A stretch of 64,000 bases of DNA. Source: Synchiropus splendidus (taxonomy: Eukaryota > Chordata > Actinopteri > Syngnathiformes > Callionymidae). Both the position numbers and the translations under genes were made by a program. Below are positions 48,366-60,281 of this stretch, piece by piece; position 1 is the first letter of the stretch, and every line of letters begins with the position of its first letter. The notes beneath the pieces were generated by a model. It was not told the DNA's origin and made no database searches. It worked only from the letters and a program-made list of their open reading frames with translations. Location: contig NC_071334.1 in the NCBI RefSeq assembly GCF_027744825.2, positions 69,401,937 to 69,465,936 of the forward strand, written 5' to 3'.

Positions 48366-50827
48366 TTATCATTTACAGCTCAGTCCAACCTCAGACAGCC
48401 ATGATGTTTCAGACACACTGACCTCCTGACAGCACCATCAGTAAGGAGGAGAGCACCTAATGGGTTACAACTAGCAGCCAACATACAATGTAATTCAGTA
48501 AAAAGAGCTTCTGAACGTCATGACTGGAACACAACGTCCTTAAAATGCGTATACATCAACATTCAGAGCTGAACTGCCTTCAGTGTAGGACGCAAACGTC
48601 CACCTTCCCAATGTCAATATATGATGCCATGGGAGTGAGGACGGGTTGTCCAGTCGGACCGCACCAGGGAGGCATTCAAGTGACATCTGCACCTCAACTG
48701 GGAACAACAAACGGGTGGGTGGGATGTTCAGGATGAAGGGCTCAGGTTGAGGGGACAGGGATAAGTAGGCAAACAAGTGCGAGAGGAAATTGGAAGACAG
48801 TGACTGATGTCCTCCTGTCTGGACTCAAATCCAGATGGAAGTAGGTCATTAGGTTTACATTGACAAGGCACTGGTGGCTGAGTTTGAAACTCTGGGAACG
48901 TGCTTTCATGGCAGGTGTACGGTGACTCACTCACTCACATTCACTCGTAGACCAACAGTTATGCGGGTTTCTGTCCAGATGAAGACACCGTTACCAGCTG
49001 TTGTGTTTAGATTTCAGCCGACACACCCAGAGAGCCACCAGAATCCCGAGCGCTCTGACAAACAAACGCTGACTGACACAGTTTATTGGTGACACACGTC
49101 ATTGCAATACAAACAGGCTTTGTGCTAAGAGATTTATTTTAAAAACAGCGTGTGCTCTCTGTGGTATTTGATCTGCTTCACTGAACTTGATCCGGGTTTC
49201 AAAGCCTTGATTTCATATTGTTCTCAATGGATATGACACTGCCCGGTTACCCAGATCTCCCCATCAGGAGAATGTTTCCACTGTTGCCAAGAGTTTGGCC
49301 AGTGTCTCCCTCTGCATCCTGCTGCCTCACAAACTTGCCTTGCTGAGAGTCGACAATGTTACAGGTACATGTTGTGATGTACAGCTTTGGTGACCATCAT
49401 CGTCGATGGATCCCGAATACATGTCTGAATCCTGATTCCTGAAGAGTGGAAAAACACAATCGAAAATGTATATTGTCTCCACAGTTGCGGAGCGGGAAGA
49501 TTTTTTTAGTCAATACCCAAATGTTCCAGAGGCAGGGCTACAGGCCCCTCCCCCTGACAACATGTCACACGTTTATTTTTTTCATTTATCATATACTTAT
49601 ATAAAAACGTCAGAACCAATCTGTCGCAGCTCACCACTGATGTCTGGGATGTTATATAGACATATAAAAGATTGCTCACGCCGTGTTGCTTTTCCGGTGA
49701 TGTCACATTTTTGCAAAATAACCACAAGATTTAAGTTGAACACACAAACTAATGAATGCCCATTGATGCGGTCGTGTGACCTTCATGTTTTATGTGTCTC
49801 TGTGTGTTTATGGATGCTGGACTTCTTGATATTGAATTTTTAGATACTAAATTATTAATATTGCATTTTTTGGACACTGAAATTTTTATATTGATTTTTA
49901 ATACTCTTTTTTTGCTAATGATTCTTTTTATTTTTTCAACTGAATTTTATTGAATTTATTTCTACATCAAACTAAATGGGAGGCAACAAAACATCAGTGC
50001 TAGAAATGTGATTAGAAATTCATATTCAATATCTGATGTCACAGATGTACTTCCACAGACTTTCAGGCTGTGAGTGGCAAAGCTCTACCTCCTGAAGAAA
50101 CAAGGATATCTCAGCAACTGTAGCAGATGCCACAAAAGTGTGCAAGCTGCAGGAATCCAGAGGCTTTCTTCCATACCTGATCCTATTTTCAGGTTTCTAC
50201 GGTGAACGGTTTGCGACAGATGGCGAGGTAAAAATGTATAAAGGTTGTTTTTTTTTCTGGTCCAGGTCTTCCGTGTATAATGGCAGTGAATGGAGCCAAA
50301 ATCTGGGTTTTGGCTGCACTTTTCTGAGTCTCACACAACTTCTGAAGCTGGTACAGGTTGTCGAAGCACATCATACACGAGAGGACAAGAGGCGAAATGC
50401 GACAGAACTAGAGAAATTCACTTTTCTGAGGCACACTGTTTTATCTCAGCGATCGAATACAAACTCCACGCTATGGAGCTTCATTACACCCTGTAAATTT
50501 CTGACCATTCTCACGTTGTTTGAGGCGGATTGATGGCAAACTACACGTGTGAGTAGAGAGTCTGTTCAGGGCAACAGTGGAGCAAGTCAGCTACATTTTA
50601 AGCTTCGAATGGTGTTCCCAGGTGGAGGAGCTGTAGATAGTGCCCTTCAAGTGGTGCTGAAATTTGATCCCATTCATTTTCCATGGCAAAATTTGGAATA
50701 TCTCAGGAATTCTGGGTCAAAGGTCCTGACTGTCCCACACATTTCTGTGTATATGCAGTACTGCACCGCAAACATCGAGTTGCAGAATATTTGAGAATGC
50801 AGAGTTGTCAGCGTTAGGCCAAGATGG
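48366..50827. other. Intergenic, nothing recognised
   Basis: AT-rich with ATTTTTATATTGA-like words at 49840-49960. No gene. Confidence 0.65.
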
Positions 50828-50998
50828 CAGTGATGGGTTGATGAGGCGTCATGAAACAGTGTCGCAGGGTTGATGAAACTGTGTCCACTAGATGGCGCTC
50901 TTGGTTTAGAAATGGCCTCTGAAATCAGGACACTGTTTCATGAAACCTCATCAACCCTTCAATACTGTGTCATGAAACCTCATCTAACCATCACTACA
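50828..50998 (+). mobile_element. Fold-back MITE, copy 7, internally deleted
   Basis: Both ends present (CAGTGATGGGTTGATGAGG and CATCTAACCATCACTAC). The middle is collapsed to CACTAGATGGCGCTCTTGG followed by TCAGGACACTGTTTCATG. Confidence 0.8.
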
Positions 50999-51076
50999 AG
51001 ACAGGTTTTAAAAGATATTAGTAAGGTCCTAACGTGTTTTCGGAAGTGGACAGGGAGCCAGTAAAACTAAAAGTAA

Positions 51077-51729
51077 TACAGTGGCACCTCAGTTCTCGAC
51101 CGCAGTCCGTTCCAGATAGCCGTTCGAGAAGCGAATTGTTTTTCCCATGACAATGAATGGAAAAAGCAGTGTCTGCTGCAGGTGGCTGTTCCTCTATGTG
51201 TGTGGCCGCTGCATGTGGGAGGGGTTGCCGAGTGAGTGAGGTCTCTCCAGAAGGGAAGAGGTGCCCGGTGCGTGTCCAGCTCTGAATGTGCGCTTCTGTG
51301 CAGTTTGGCTGTGACAAAGTCATAAACCAAGTCACGCTCTGTCCCAGACTGGCCTCATCCCTGTCCCAGCTCCAGCCCACAACAGGACATCAAACCCTGG
51401 AGTGAGCGCTCCAGCACCTCCCCTGTGACACTCTACCACGCTCCAGTGTGGAGACAGGAAAGGTTTTACACCTCAATATGAAGAAAAAACACTCAGTAAA
51501 TGGAGCTAACGGGACACGTCTGCATACAGAGGCTGCGTCATACACAATAACAAAGCGTCAGGTGGGTCAGCTGGTTGGTCCGCGCACGTTATGGTTTTTC
51601 CGGCTTTTTTCGGGGGCGTTCCAGTTCTGGATTTTCAATCGAAATCAGAAGCCAAAAAATCTCAAAATTTTTGTTTGAACTCTGATTTGTTTGAATTCCG
51701 GGATGTTAGAAAACCGAGGCACCGCTGTA
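51077..51729 (+). mobile_element. Tc1/mariner-like element, most complete copy
   Basis: Begins TA-CAGTGGCACCTCAGTTCTC and ends AAAACCGAGGCACCGCTG-TA. This gives imperfect terminal inverted repeats of about 22 bp and a TA duplication on both sides. It is 649 bp between the TA dinucleotides and has no transposase. Confidence 0.85.
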
Positions 51730-54134
51730 TTTCTGTTTTGGACTTGTTCAGCTAAAAGAAAATGTGCCATTTACTTGGCAGTTGCGCCTTGAGAGTTCCT
51801 AATGTGGAGGGAAATCTGTGTGTCAACCGCATCGCAGTGGAAAGGCACCTGCTGACGCTGGCTGTTTGGTCCGATAGGTAGCATGTGGATAGGATGGGAC
51901 CTAGAATTGGACCTTGTGGAACGCCATCCATCTATTTTTTTTGACAGAAATGAGTTGAGAAAGGTGATGGAAATGGACATCCACATGGATCCATTTGCTG
52001 CAGTGGAACTGAGCAGCCTGACAAGAACAGAAACAACTCCTCAGTGTTGAAAGAGAAAGAATTTTTATCACTGAAACGTGGCCAAAATTGAATGTGGAGT
52101 TCTCTTCAGTGAACTGCACTTAGACAACACTCTTGATTTAAGGCAGTGTTGCACCACGTAACGCGGTGAGGCGTTTAATTCCAAGTGAAATGAATGATGA
52201 AACAACATTTTTGGGGCTGGTGATGAAGCCAGAACAAGGGGCTTCCATCGTAAAAACTGTTCATTATTGTTGGGTTCAGAAACATTGTAAAACTTGATAT
52301 ACTCAACTATTTATTGTGACTAACTTAAGAATGAAGAAAAACGGAGGGACGCTTTGATCCTTTTCTCCTTCAGAGCTTGGGGCCTATCATGCGCACGTCT
52401 TTCTATAAAGGTCCTCAATATGACTCCTAATTTCATTTATTGTGTCGGACAAGAAATATTGTATGAACAACTTCATATTCAACAGTTTAGTATGACCTGA
52501 AATATTTGTGGAATTGAAATATCAATGAATGATTCTTTTTAAGAGGCACAATATCTTTTGTAGTTTTTGTAGAAACCATGACCGGCGTCCTCAGTCCTGT
52601 CCCGTAGCAGCACGACGCACGACGACCACACGGGTCACCAACACACACATGATCCTCACTCATCTCTCAACAACCAAATCGTCTCGTCCAAGCAAACGCC
52701 GCCTGCGCACAAAAGCGCCACCAGTTTATCTGATCGCCGGCGCCAAATTGTGCAAAATATTCCAACGCATGGACCCGCAGGTTCGCGGATCAGGTCCGAC
52801 TGGTCTGATGACGGCAGTCACTGCTGGGAGACGTTGAAGTCAACACCCCCTGGATGAGGAGGTGTGTGAGCGTTGAAAGGGCCAAATCACTCACTGCACC
52901 ACACTCATCTGTCTCTTCCTTGGAGCATTACAGCCACTCACACTTGGACATGCGATAAACTTCAATGGAATCCAAGGTGAGAAATTTGGCCGAAACACTC
53001 GGCGCTTGCATGTGTACTGTTCGCTTAGCCTGCAGCTTTATCTGACTCCCAGAGTGAGGTTCATCATATCATGAAATATTACTACGTAATAATACCAATA
53101 AGAATACTGAAATGCAATACGGCAATTCTCTGTAGACGGACTCAAGCTCAGGGTTCAACATTGCTGGTATTAGGACCTGCAACTCAGGTATTCATGACTG
53201 ACAAACAACTAATATTGATGAAACTTGTTGGTATCCAACTGTCTGCAACAGTGCTTCTAAAAATGTAGCGGTAAGAAACTGCTTTTACGGTTACGTTTCA
53301 AACCATCTTGAAGAAAGCCGTGCTGTTTTTGGCTTTTTAATTTTATATACCGAAGATAATTTGACCATTAAAAATGTATTCTTCTATTCTTTCTTTCTCC
53401 TTTTGAAGTGTGTTTATTGTGCATTTCAATGATATTTTTATTAATATTATTATGACATTTTATGACATAATTTATTAGTATTTTAAAATCCCTTTCACAT
53501 GTGAACATGCGCAGTAAAACAATTATTTTCAATGTGTTCAAATGGAGAACCTTTCTTTCTCGCCCACTCTCCGCGCCCCTCGTAAAAACCACAAACTCAC
53601 ATAACAAATGTGACAATTGAAGGGTTGAAACTGCAGAACTGTGAGACAGCAGTGTGACAAATGTCACTTAGTTTGGTCGTATATGACAAAGACTCGTGAC
53701 GAAAACTCTAATCTGCAGCAGTTTGAGTCTAAAAACTGGTTTGATCAAATGCTTGCACATCCTCCATTCATAAGCACAACAACTGCTGTCGGAGGTGGAG
53801 TCTTACAGTAAGTCAGTCAAAACTGTGTCATATTTTGTTTTAAATTTTGAGCCGAGCTGGATGTCACACATGATGGCACATTGTCAAACAATGCCATCTT
53901 TGGAATGCAAAGGTAAGTCGGTGCAATTTCAGAGGCTGACATTGATGGAACAGACGCTGTGCTGTTGTTTTGTTCTGTTTGATACATGGACCGCATGTTT
54001 GACGGCCATCAGTCAGGATGTAGTGACACAGTCGGGCTTTGTCACCGGGGTCAGATCAGGGGTCGGGCTCCCGGCCCTTTTGTGCTCAGCTGGTTTAAAA
54101 CTGTGTGACTGCTGTGTTGAAGACTCACACAGAG
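51730..54134. other. Intergenic upstream of the ARID gene
   Basis: No repeat is recognised. The last part presumably holds the promoter and possibly an untranslated exon of the ARID gene. A TTTAAAA at 54094-54100 is too near the ATG to be a convincing TATA box. Confidence 0.55.
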
Positions 54135-54279
54135 ATGGACTCCTCACCACCGCAGCAGGACCAGAGCAAGAGTCAGGTGGAGGAGATCTCCGAAGTCAAT
54201 TTCCTCAAGGACCTGTACATGTTCATGAAGAAGAGGGACACCCCCATCGAGAGAATCCCGCATCTGGGATTCAAACAAG
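54135..54279 (+). CDS. arid6: arid6-like coding exon 1
   Basis: Residues 1-48 and the first base of codon 49: N-terminus and first ARID helix (FLKDLYMFMKKRDTPIERIP). The donor is gtgagt. A pyrimidine-rich stretch ending in cag at 54089 may be an acceptor, which would put an untranslated exon further upstream. Confidence 0.92.
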
Positions 54280-57200
54280 GTGAGTCATTCTGTGTTAAAT
54301 GTCCCTTGATAGAAGAGCATTTCACGGTGCTAGAGTATGAATTTGGACCCTAAAAAATGAATCTATTTGACTTTGGCACAAGAAAAAACATATACCCTGT
54401 GTTGTACAAACAATACAAATAATTGTAATGCTAATAATAATAATGTTTTTGTTATTATACACTATATTTCATTCATTATTATTGTTGTTGTTATTATTAT
54501 ATTATTATGCACAATAAACTAATATTGGATATGACATTTTAAATTTGATCATTATAAATGTTATGTAAAATATAAATGTAACATAAACATGATTTTGTAT
54601 TTTATTCATTTGATTCACCAACTATTTGTCCATTTTCTTTTTGGGGTCATTTTTTTTGGAGAATCAAAAATATAAAAAATATTTGACAATATCGATAAAT
54701 ATGAATGTTACGTTTACATGATTACCATCTCACTGATGTTTTTTTTTAGTGCTCCACAAATTTCTGTTGGGCATATGAAGGTGAATTATTTTTCAGATGT
54801 ACGTCAATGTTTTTTTCTTGTATTTGTGTCATGTATTTGACTTCAGCACTGTAAAACCTTGGCAGTGCTGAACGCTTCTTTCATCGCCAGGCAGTTGTTT
54901 CTTCCAAACTCAAAAGGACTTTTCTTTCTTTCCTGTCCGCCCCTCCAGTTGATCTGTATCTGATGTACCAGACAGTGATGGGCCTGGGCGGCTACGAGCA
55001 GGTAAACACAGCCTTCCATTGACAATGAGACAAAGCCTTCTTCCAAATAAGTGGATAATGAAATCTATTACGGACATAATGGCAGCAGCAACCGAAGCAA
55101 AGGGCTGATGATACTTGCCCTTCCACCAGGTGACGGCCCAGCAGCTGTGGAAACAGGTTTACAACACACTGGGAGGAAACCCGCGCAGCACCAGCGCCGC
55201 CACCTGCACGCGCAGACACTACGAGAAGTGAGTGGCTCCGGCGTCCGGCTGCCGTGCGCGGAGGGGCCTAACCCAACACTTGTGTCGCTGTCCAAGGCTC
55301 CTGCTGCCGTACGAGTGCCACGCCAAGGGAATCACCATGAAGGCGCTGCCTCAGCTTCCTCAGAAGAGCCTGCCGTTCCTGCCCTACAACAGAGAGGAGG
55401 ACAGCGAGGGACTCAGGCCTCTCAAACGCAAGATCTTCCTGCCCCCGCAGCAGGTGGGTCCGCTCGCTCGGGCCGGCTGAGGCTCCACTCACGGTGGCGG
55501 CAGGGAGCTCCCTGTGTCCTGTTGAGGTGAAGCGATGGAGGTCCGGTTGTCTGAGGTCCAGTTCAGTTACAAACAAACACAACACCACTGCTCCGCACCG
55601 GAGACTGGTCGGTCTTAAGCTTTGTTAAAGAGAATCCGAGTCATGTTTTCTTTTCATGTACCTGTTCTCACATCTGTGTACAGAAATTCATGTAAGAAAT
55701 TGTGCTCTCCTGACGCAAAGGACGGAATGACAAGCACTTGTGTGTGAAGTCAGCAGACTTGAAAGGCAATTTCTGTTGAAACTATGAAATATGATAAATA
55801 GCACACCAAAAGTGTCTTAAAAAAGACAAAAAAATGGAGAGAACATTGGCTTGAAAATGAGGTTGATAGAGGATGACAATTTCTTCCAGAAACTACCTAA
55901 AATAACTTAGAAATAAAAAAAAATACACAATAGTGAGGAAATATATATATATTGGGTTTATGATTGCCAAAGCAAATTAAAATAATTCTATAATAATATA
56001 ATATAAAACAATTTAATAAAATATAATTATATGAAGTCAATTTTAATTCAAATGTTTAATGTAATGTAACTTCTTGTTTGCTTCTTGCTGCTTACTTACT
56101 TAATAACTTAATAACATCAATTTCCTTTTAGAAAAAAATAAACTAATGGAAAATAAGATAAAATAAAATGAAAAAGTGGGTGGGAAAAGAATTCAGACAC
56201 AATTATTTTTTCATTTGTAGCTTATTTGTAGAGTAATTTCACCTTTCCAAAGACATGAAATACAGGAATACAATTCGTGAATTAACGGTGTTATAGGAAT
56301 GGCTACTAATTCCTTGTCGAACGAGCTCCTCCAGATATTGTCTGACTAATGATGGGAAACATTATCACGCTCGTAACGACAAACTTTCCGAGCACTGTTT
56401 GTTAAATCCAGGTTGGCGATGGAGGAAGCTAACGCTAAATACGCTATGGAATTCCACCTCGTGGTGATGTCATAAATAGCAAGTCGCACATATTTGAAGT
56501 GGCTCCAAATTAAAAGAATGAAAATTCATTGCTCACTGAAGTCTCACGTACAAGCATTGTATATTTTGACAAACTCAACTGGAATAAATATTTTCGTAAT
56601 TCGCAATTTCAGCCTAAATATTAGCATCCCCAGTATAGTTATGAACATTGTCCAACATTCATTGTAATTACAAAAATGCAAGCGGCTTCAACTGAAGTTC
56701 ACGACATTTGAACTGAAGCTGAACTTGGACGGAAGTAAAAACCTCACTCTGCTACTTCATGGCGTGAACTCCTAGCTTTAGCTGGTGCCTTCTTCCTGCC
56801 TCAAAAACACAGGTTCAACTCTGACGACTGAGCTTCTATCACTAAGGAAATAAAACAGAGCATTTTAAAATGAAAAAAAAAAAAAAAAGTTTGAGTTTTT
56901 CCAACATGAAGAACGCTCATAAATATAGAATATAAGAGACATTTCAGCTGATGAAATATGTGCACATGAAACCAACCTCGTGGTTCCAGACACCAAAGGT
57001 TTGTGACATCCTGCTCCCAGCGCCAAGTCTGAGCCGCCTGTGGCCGAATGCTGCCCTTCGTAAACTAAGTCAATCACTAATTCTTCACAGAGAAAGGCTC
57101 CCGTGTTTGTTTATCATCTGGCAGTGATTTATTAAAGCATCAGAACTGAGTGCTGAATGGACACACTCCCCGACACAACAGCAGCCTCAGTAATCCACCC

Positions 57201-59003
57201 GTTGACAGACAGCTTTATCAGCGGCTCTGACTCACTCCACAGTTTATGTAACCCAGCCATGACAAAGGAGCGTTTTATCGGCCAACGTTACAGCCGTTGT
57301 GGTCGGTGGCTCAAGGCTAGCGGTTTCCACATTCACCCACGATCATCCCGTCATCAGGATCAAGGACTTTTGAGAATCTCAGGGATGCCGAGAGAGACTG
57401 GGGTCTCGCTTCTTGTCCTCTTTTATTCGCTGAAGCAATATACATTGCATCGTGTGCGGAAAAAGTGTTCCCAATGCGCTTTTATAATATATTTCAAAAC
57501 ATCTTAAAAAATACATTTATGAAGGGGTTGAAAACCCAATTCATTTTTTTTTCTGTCAACACAAGAACACAAAAGCAGGTGCGATTTGCGGACAACAAAA
57601 AGAGGAACTTTTAGTCTCAAGGAAGGTCGGGTGATGCGAAGGTGGACGGTTGCACGAGTGATCTTGACTTGGTGTAGGCTGTATGGTATGCTAGTCCACT
57701 TGTGAGTCATGTAGGCCCAACCAAAGATGAGCGGTGCCAATGATGGACGTGACTCATGTCTGTTTCTGATGACCGATATCTTTCTTTTGTTCTCTTCCCT
57801 CAGCATCTGCAGCCAGATCCACGGGACTTTGCCATCCCTCTTTCTCTCTACGCCCCAATAACCCACCCATTTGTGACGCCTTACATCCCAGCAGCCTCCC
57901 AGAGCCCATTCGCCCTCCCGCCACACTCCATCAGCTTGGCAGAGAGCTTTAAAGAGCCACTTCAGCACTTACGATTCCTGTCCGAGCGCTACAAGTCTTG
58001 GTCTGGACTGTCCAGACCGGACCCTCTCAATCTAGTCAAGTCGCCGGACGAGAGCGAAGACGGCGGCCCCACCTCCTCTTTCTCAGCCCCTCCTCCAAGC
58101 AAGAACCCCAAATTCCTCAACACACCATACCCACTGTACTCCAAGCAGCACCCTCGGCTGGGGTCAAACAAACCGCAGGAAGTGGAGTCGGACGAGCCGG
58201 TCTCCGTGGTTGATACATCAGAAGACAGCGGTGAATACGTCATTGATCTCACATCTAAAAGAAGAAGCCCTTTTGGCGATCCGTCACTGAAGAATCCCCC
58301 GGACACACCAAGGAAACCCGACTCACCAAAGACGGATTATCACAACCCAGAGCGACTTCGGAGCCCGGACGTGAAGCCCATTGACTCGCTGCCCAGTCCT
58401 CTTCAACAGAGCACCAGGAAGATGGAAATCGAGGTCCCTCTCTCTGTATTTCAAAAGTGGCTCCAGCTCTGCGGGCCGCTGGCAACCATGCAAGGATTGA
58501 AGCAGCTACAACCTCTAATCCAGGAGGAGCCGTCCAGACAGAGGGACTCCTCTGAAAATGATCTCCTCCACGGCAATCTGTCGTTCCAGATCAACTCCCA
58601 ACACCACGATGCCAGCTCAACCGCCGAGGATCTGAGGATACGGAAGGTGCCAAGTGCCACCTGCCCCGACCAAACGTCCGTCACTCATCCCGGAGGGGCG
58701 CAGAATCCCACCACCAGCTACAGGCCTCCAGCACTGACTGGATTTCAAAAAGCCAGTCGAGAATTGAGTGACTTTGACAGGAGGTACGGCAACATGGACA
58801 AGAGCAGCTGGACCGCGTACAACAAGCCGAGCCCAGTTCCAGTGAAGCTGGACTACGCTCAACCTCAGGTGGGGCTGCTGAACCAAGAGCGAGAGAGGGC
58901 GCCCTCATCTGTGTACATGGGGAACTCCAGCGCGGACCCCATGCTGCAGCTCACCAAAGACGAGGTGATGAAGTTGAAGAGAATGATCTACAGCTCCATG
59001 TAG
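54135..59003 (+). CDS. arid6: ARID5-type AT-rich interaction domain transcription factor (five coding exons, 550 aa), arid6-like
   Basis: Nuclear DNA-binding protein, presumably a transcriptional regulator. Exons 54135-54279, 54949-55001, 55130-55227, 55297-55453 and 57804-59003 join into one 1653-nt frame. The ARID domain covers residues about 20-106. The run TPIERIPHLGFKQ, then GLGGYEQV, LWKQVYNTLGGNP and STSAATCTRRHYEK, is diagnostic of the ARID5 subfamily. After the ARID the protein is Pro/Ser-rich and probably disordered. It has a VIDLT SUMO-interaction-like motif at 297-301 within acidic sequence and a hydrophobic segment at about 358-378 (EVPLSVFQKWLQLCG). It ends with the acidic-basic stretch LTKDEVMKLKRMIYSSM. 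The ATG has G at -3 and +4, and an in-frame TAA at 54096 excludes an upstream start in this exon. The tail resembles neither ARID5A nor ARID5B as I remember them; the name arid6 is my best guess (about 55%), while the family is sure. Confidence 0.92.
54280..54948 (+). other. ARID gene intron 1, AT-rich
   Basis: 669 bp. From about 54360 to 54740 it is strongly AT-rich with TAATAATAA-like runs. No element is recognised. Confidence 0.85.
54949..55001 (+). CDS. arid6: arid6-like coding exon 2
   Basis: 53-bp exon, residues 49-66 (VDLYLMYQTVMGLGGYEQ). The acceptor is cgcccctccag and the donor gtaaac. Confidence 0.93.
55130..55227 (+). CDS. arid6: arid6-like coding exon 3
   Basis: 98 bp, residues 67-98 plus two bases: the ARID recognition region with LWKQVYNTLGG and STSAATCTRRHYE. 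The acceptor is ccttccaccag and the donor gtgagt. Confidence 0.94.
55297..55453 (+). CDS. arid6: arid6-like coding exon 4
   Basis: 157 bp, residues 99-151. It finishes the ARID (KLLLPYECHAKG) and adds a Pro/Lys-rich linker (LKRKIFLPPQQ). The acceptor is ctgtccaag and the donor gtgggt, phase 0. Confidence 0.93.
55454..57803 (+). other. ARID gene intron 4
   Basis: 2350 bp, AT-rich between about 55780 and 56180, with a poly(A) tract at 56871-56888. I see no coding sequence or identifiable repeat in it. Introns 2 (128 bp) and 3 (69 bp) are short. Confidence 0.85.
57804..59003 (+). CDS. arid6: arid6-like coding exon 5 (C-terminal 399 aa)
   Basis: 1200-bp terminal exon after a ttccctcag acceptor, open from HLQPDPRDFAIPLSLY to TAG 59001-59003. 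It is rich in Pro, Ser and Asp and contains the VIDLT motif. No zinc finger or other folded domain is visible. Confidence 0.92.
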   Translation, partial: HLQPDPRDFAIPLSLYAPITHPFVTPYIPAASQSPFALPPHSISLAESFKEPLQHLRFLSERYKSWSGLSRPDPLNLVKSPDESEDGGPTSSFSAPPPSKNPKFLNTPYPLYSKQHPRLGSNKPQEVESDEPVSVVDTSEDSGEYVIDLTSKRRSPFGDPSLKNPPDTPRKPDSPKTDYHNPERLRSPDVKPIDSLPSPLQQSTRKMEIEVPLSVFQKWLQLCGPLATMQGLKQLQPLIQEEPSRQRDSSENDLLHGNLSFQINSQHHDASSTAEDLRIRKVPSATCPDQTSVTHPGGAQNPTTSYRPPALTGFQKASRELSDFDRRYGNMDKSSWTAYNKPSPVPVKLDYAQPQVGLLNQERERAPSSVYMGNSSADPMLQLTKDEVMKLKRMIYSSM

Positions 59004-59153
59004 GACTCCACAGCTGCTGCTGCTGCTGCTTCTCAGGTTTCATAAACTATTTGATGAAGAATGTGTCATTTTAAATAACCCAGCACTATTTTTATATTTT
59101 TTTTGTACAGAAGTCTCACATTGTAAAGATGTTTTTTTTTTTGTATTTGACCT

Positions 59154-59159
59154 AATAAA
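59154..59159 (+). promoter_or_regulatory. Poly(A) signal of the ARID gene
   Basis: AATAAA 151 nt after the TAG stop, following a T-rich 3' UTR. Confidence 0.75.
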
Positions 59160-59756
59160 TGTCAATCTTTTAAGCATTTCCTCAATTTTGTACCTGCAAA
59201 CAAAATACACTTCATAAAACGAGCCCATACGTTGAACACATGCACATGAGGAGGAGCGGCCACAGACGGGGACCGAGATGAAAGCCGTGAGGAAGTGAAC
59301 GAGGCAGGGTGGAAACCACTACAGCAGCTGAGGAAGCTTTAGGCAGTTTGTAGTTACAGGAATCAGGGATGAGAAGTAGAGCTATGTGATGCTCTCCATT
59401 TCGTCTCTGGTGCTCACCTCTACCAACAACGTCTCATGTTTCCTTCCCATGAAAGAGCCTTCACAACCTGTCCAGGAAACTATACAGTGCCAGGACATCT
59501 GCCGGAGACTGCTGCTGACGTTGCAGGAAGAATGAGGAGGTGAAGAAGAGAGTGCAAGCTGGGTGGAGATGACTGATGAAGAGTGACAGAAAAGCTTCAG
59601 GTTGCCATGGGAGAAAGGAGAAGGTCAGAAATGAGTTAGTCAGAGGGCATCAGGAGACAGTTGGTTGGGAGGACAGTTTGTGGAGAGGAGAGACGCTGTT
59701 GGACAAAGAATGTTGGAGATCAAGGAGAGGAAGACAAGGGTGAGGATCATGATGGA

Positions 59757-59759
<3 letters not shown>
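59160..59759. other. Intergenic after the ARID gene
   Basis: Purine-rich (GAGGAAG, AGGAGA words) and featureless up to the TA microsatellite. Confidence 0.65.

Positions 59760-59827
<68 letters not shown>
59760..59827. repeat. (TA)33 microsatellite
   Basis: Uninterrupted TA dinucleotides over about 66 bp, adjoining the truncated Tc1-like copy. Confidence 0.97.
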
Positions 59828-59830
<3 letters not shown>

Positions 59831-59833
<3 letters not shown>

Positions 59834-60265
59834 GAACTAATGCGTTCCAAGCCTTAAAATAGTCTTTTGTAGGAGTGAATGTAGAGTGTGTGCTGCAGGT
59901 GGCTGTTCCTCTATGTGTGTGGCCGCTGCATGTGGGAGGGGTTGCCGAGTGAGTGAGGTCTCTCCAGAAGTGAAGAGGTGCCCGGTGCGTGTCCAGCTCT
60001 GAATGTGCGCTTCTGTGCAGTTTGGCTGTGACAAAGTCATAAACCAAGTCAGGCTCTGTCCCAGACTGGCCTCATCCCTGTCCCAGCTCCAGCCCACAAC
60101 AGGACATCAAACCCTGGAGTGAGCGCTCCAGCACCTCCCCTGTGACACTCTACCACGCTCCAGTGTGGAGACAGGAAAGGTTTGACACCTCAATATGAAG
60201 AAAAAACAGTCAGTAAATGGAGCTAACGGGACACGTCTGCATGCAGAGGCTGCGTTATACACACT
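59831..60265 (+). mobile_element. Tc1/mariner-like element core flanked by (TA)n
   Basis: Matches 887-1318 of copy 1. Both termini are missing, and on each side the sequence runs directly into a TA microsatellite (59760-59827 and 60265-60281). Confidence 0.85.
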
Positions 60266-60281
60266 ATATATATATATATAG
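60265..60281. repeat. Short (TA)n tract
   Basis: About eight TA units at the right edge of the Tc1-like core. Confidence 0.9.

Noticed and set aside
54105..54134. Upstream start of the ARID protein
   Set aside because: The extension begins at GTG, not ATG, and an in-frame TAA stands at 54096. The ATG at 54135 has a good context.
57756..57803. ATG and 16 codons in front of the last ARID exon
   Set aside because: This is intron sequence before the ttccctcag acceptor. The spliced frame enters at 57804.
59665..59862. Frames with Tyr-Ile repeats
   Set aside because: They are translations of the (TA)n microsatellite.
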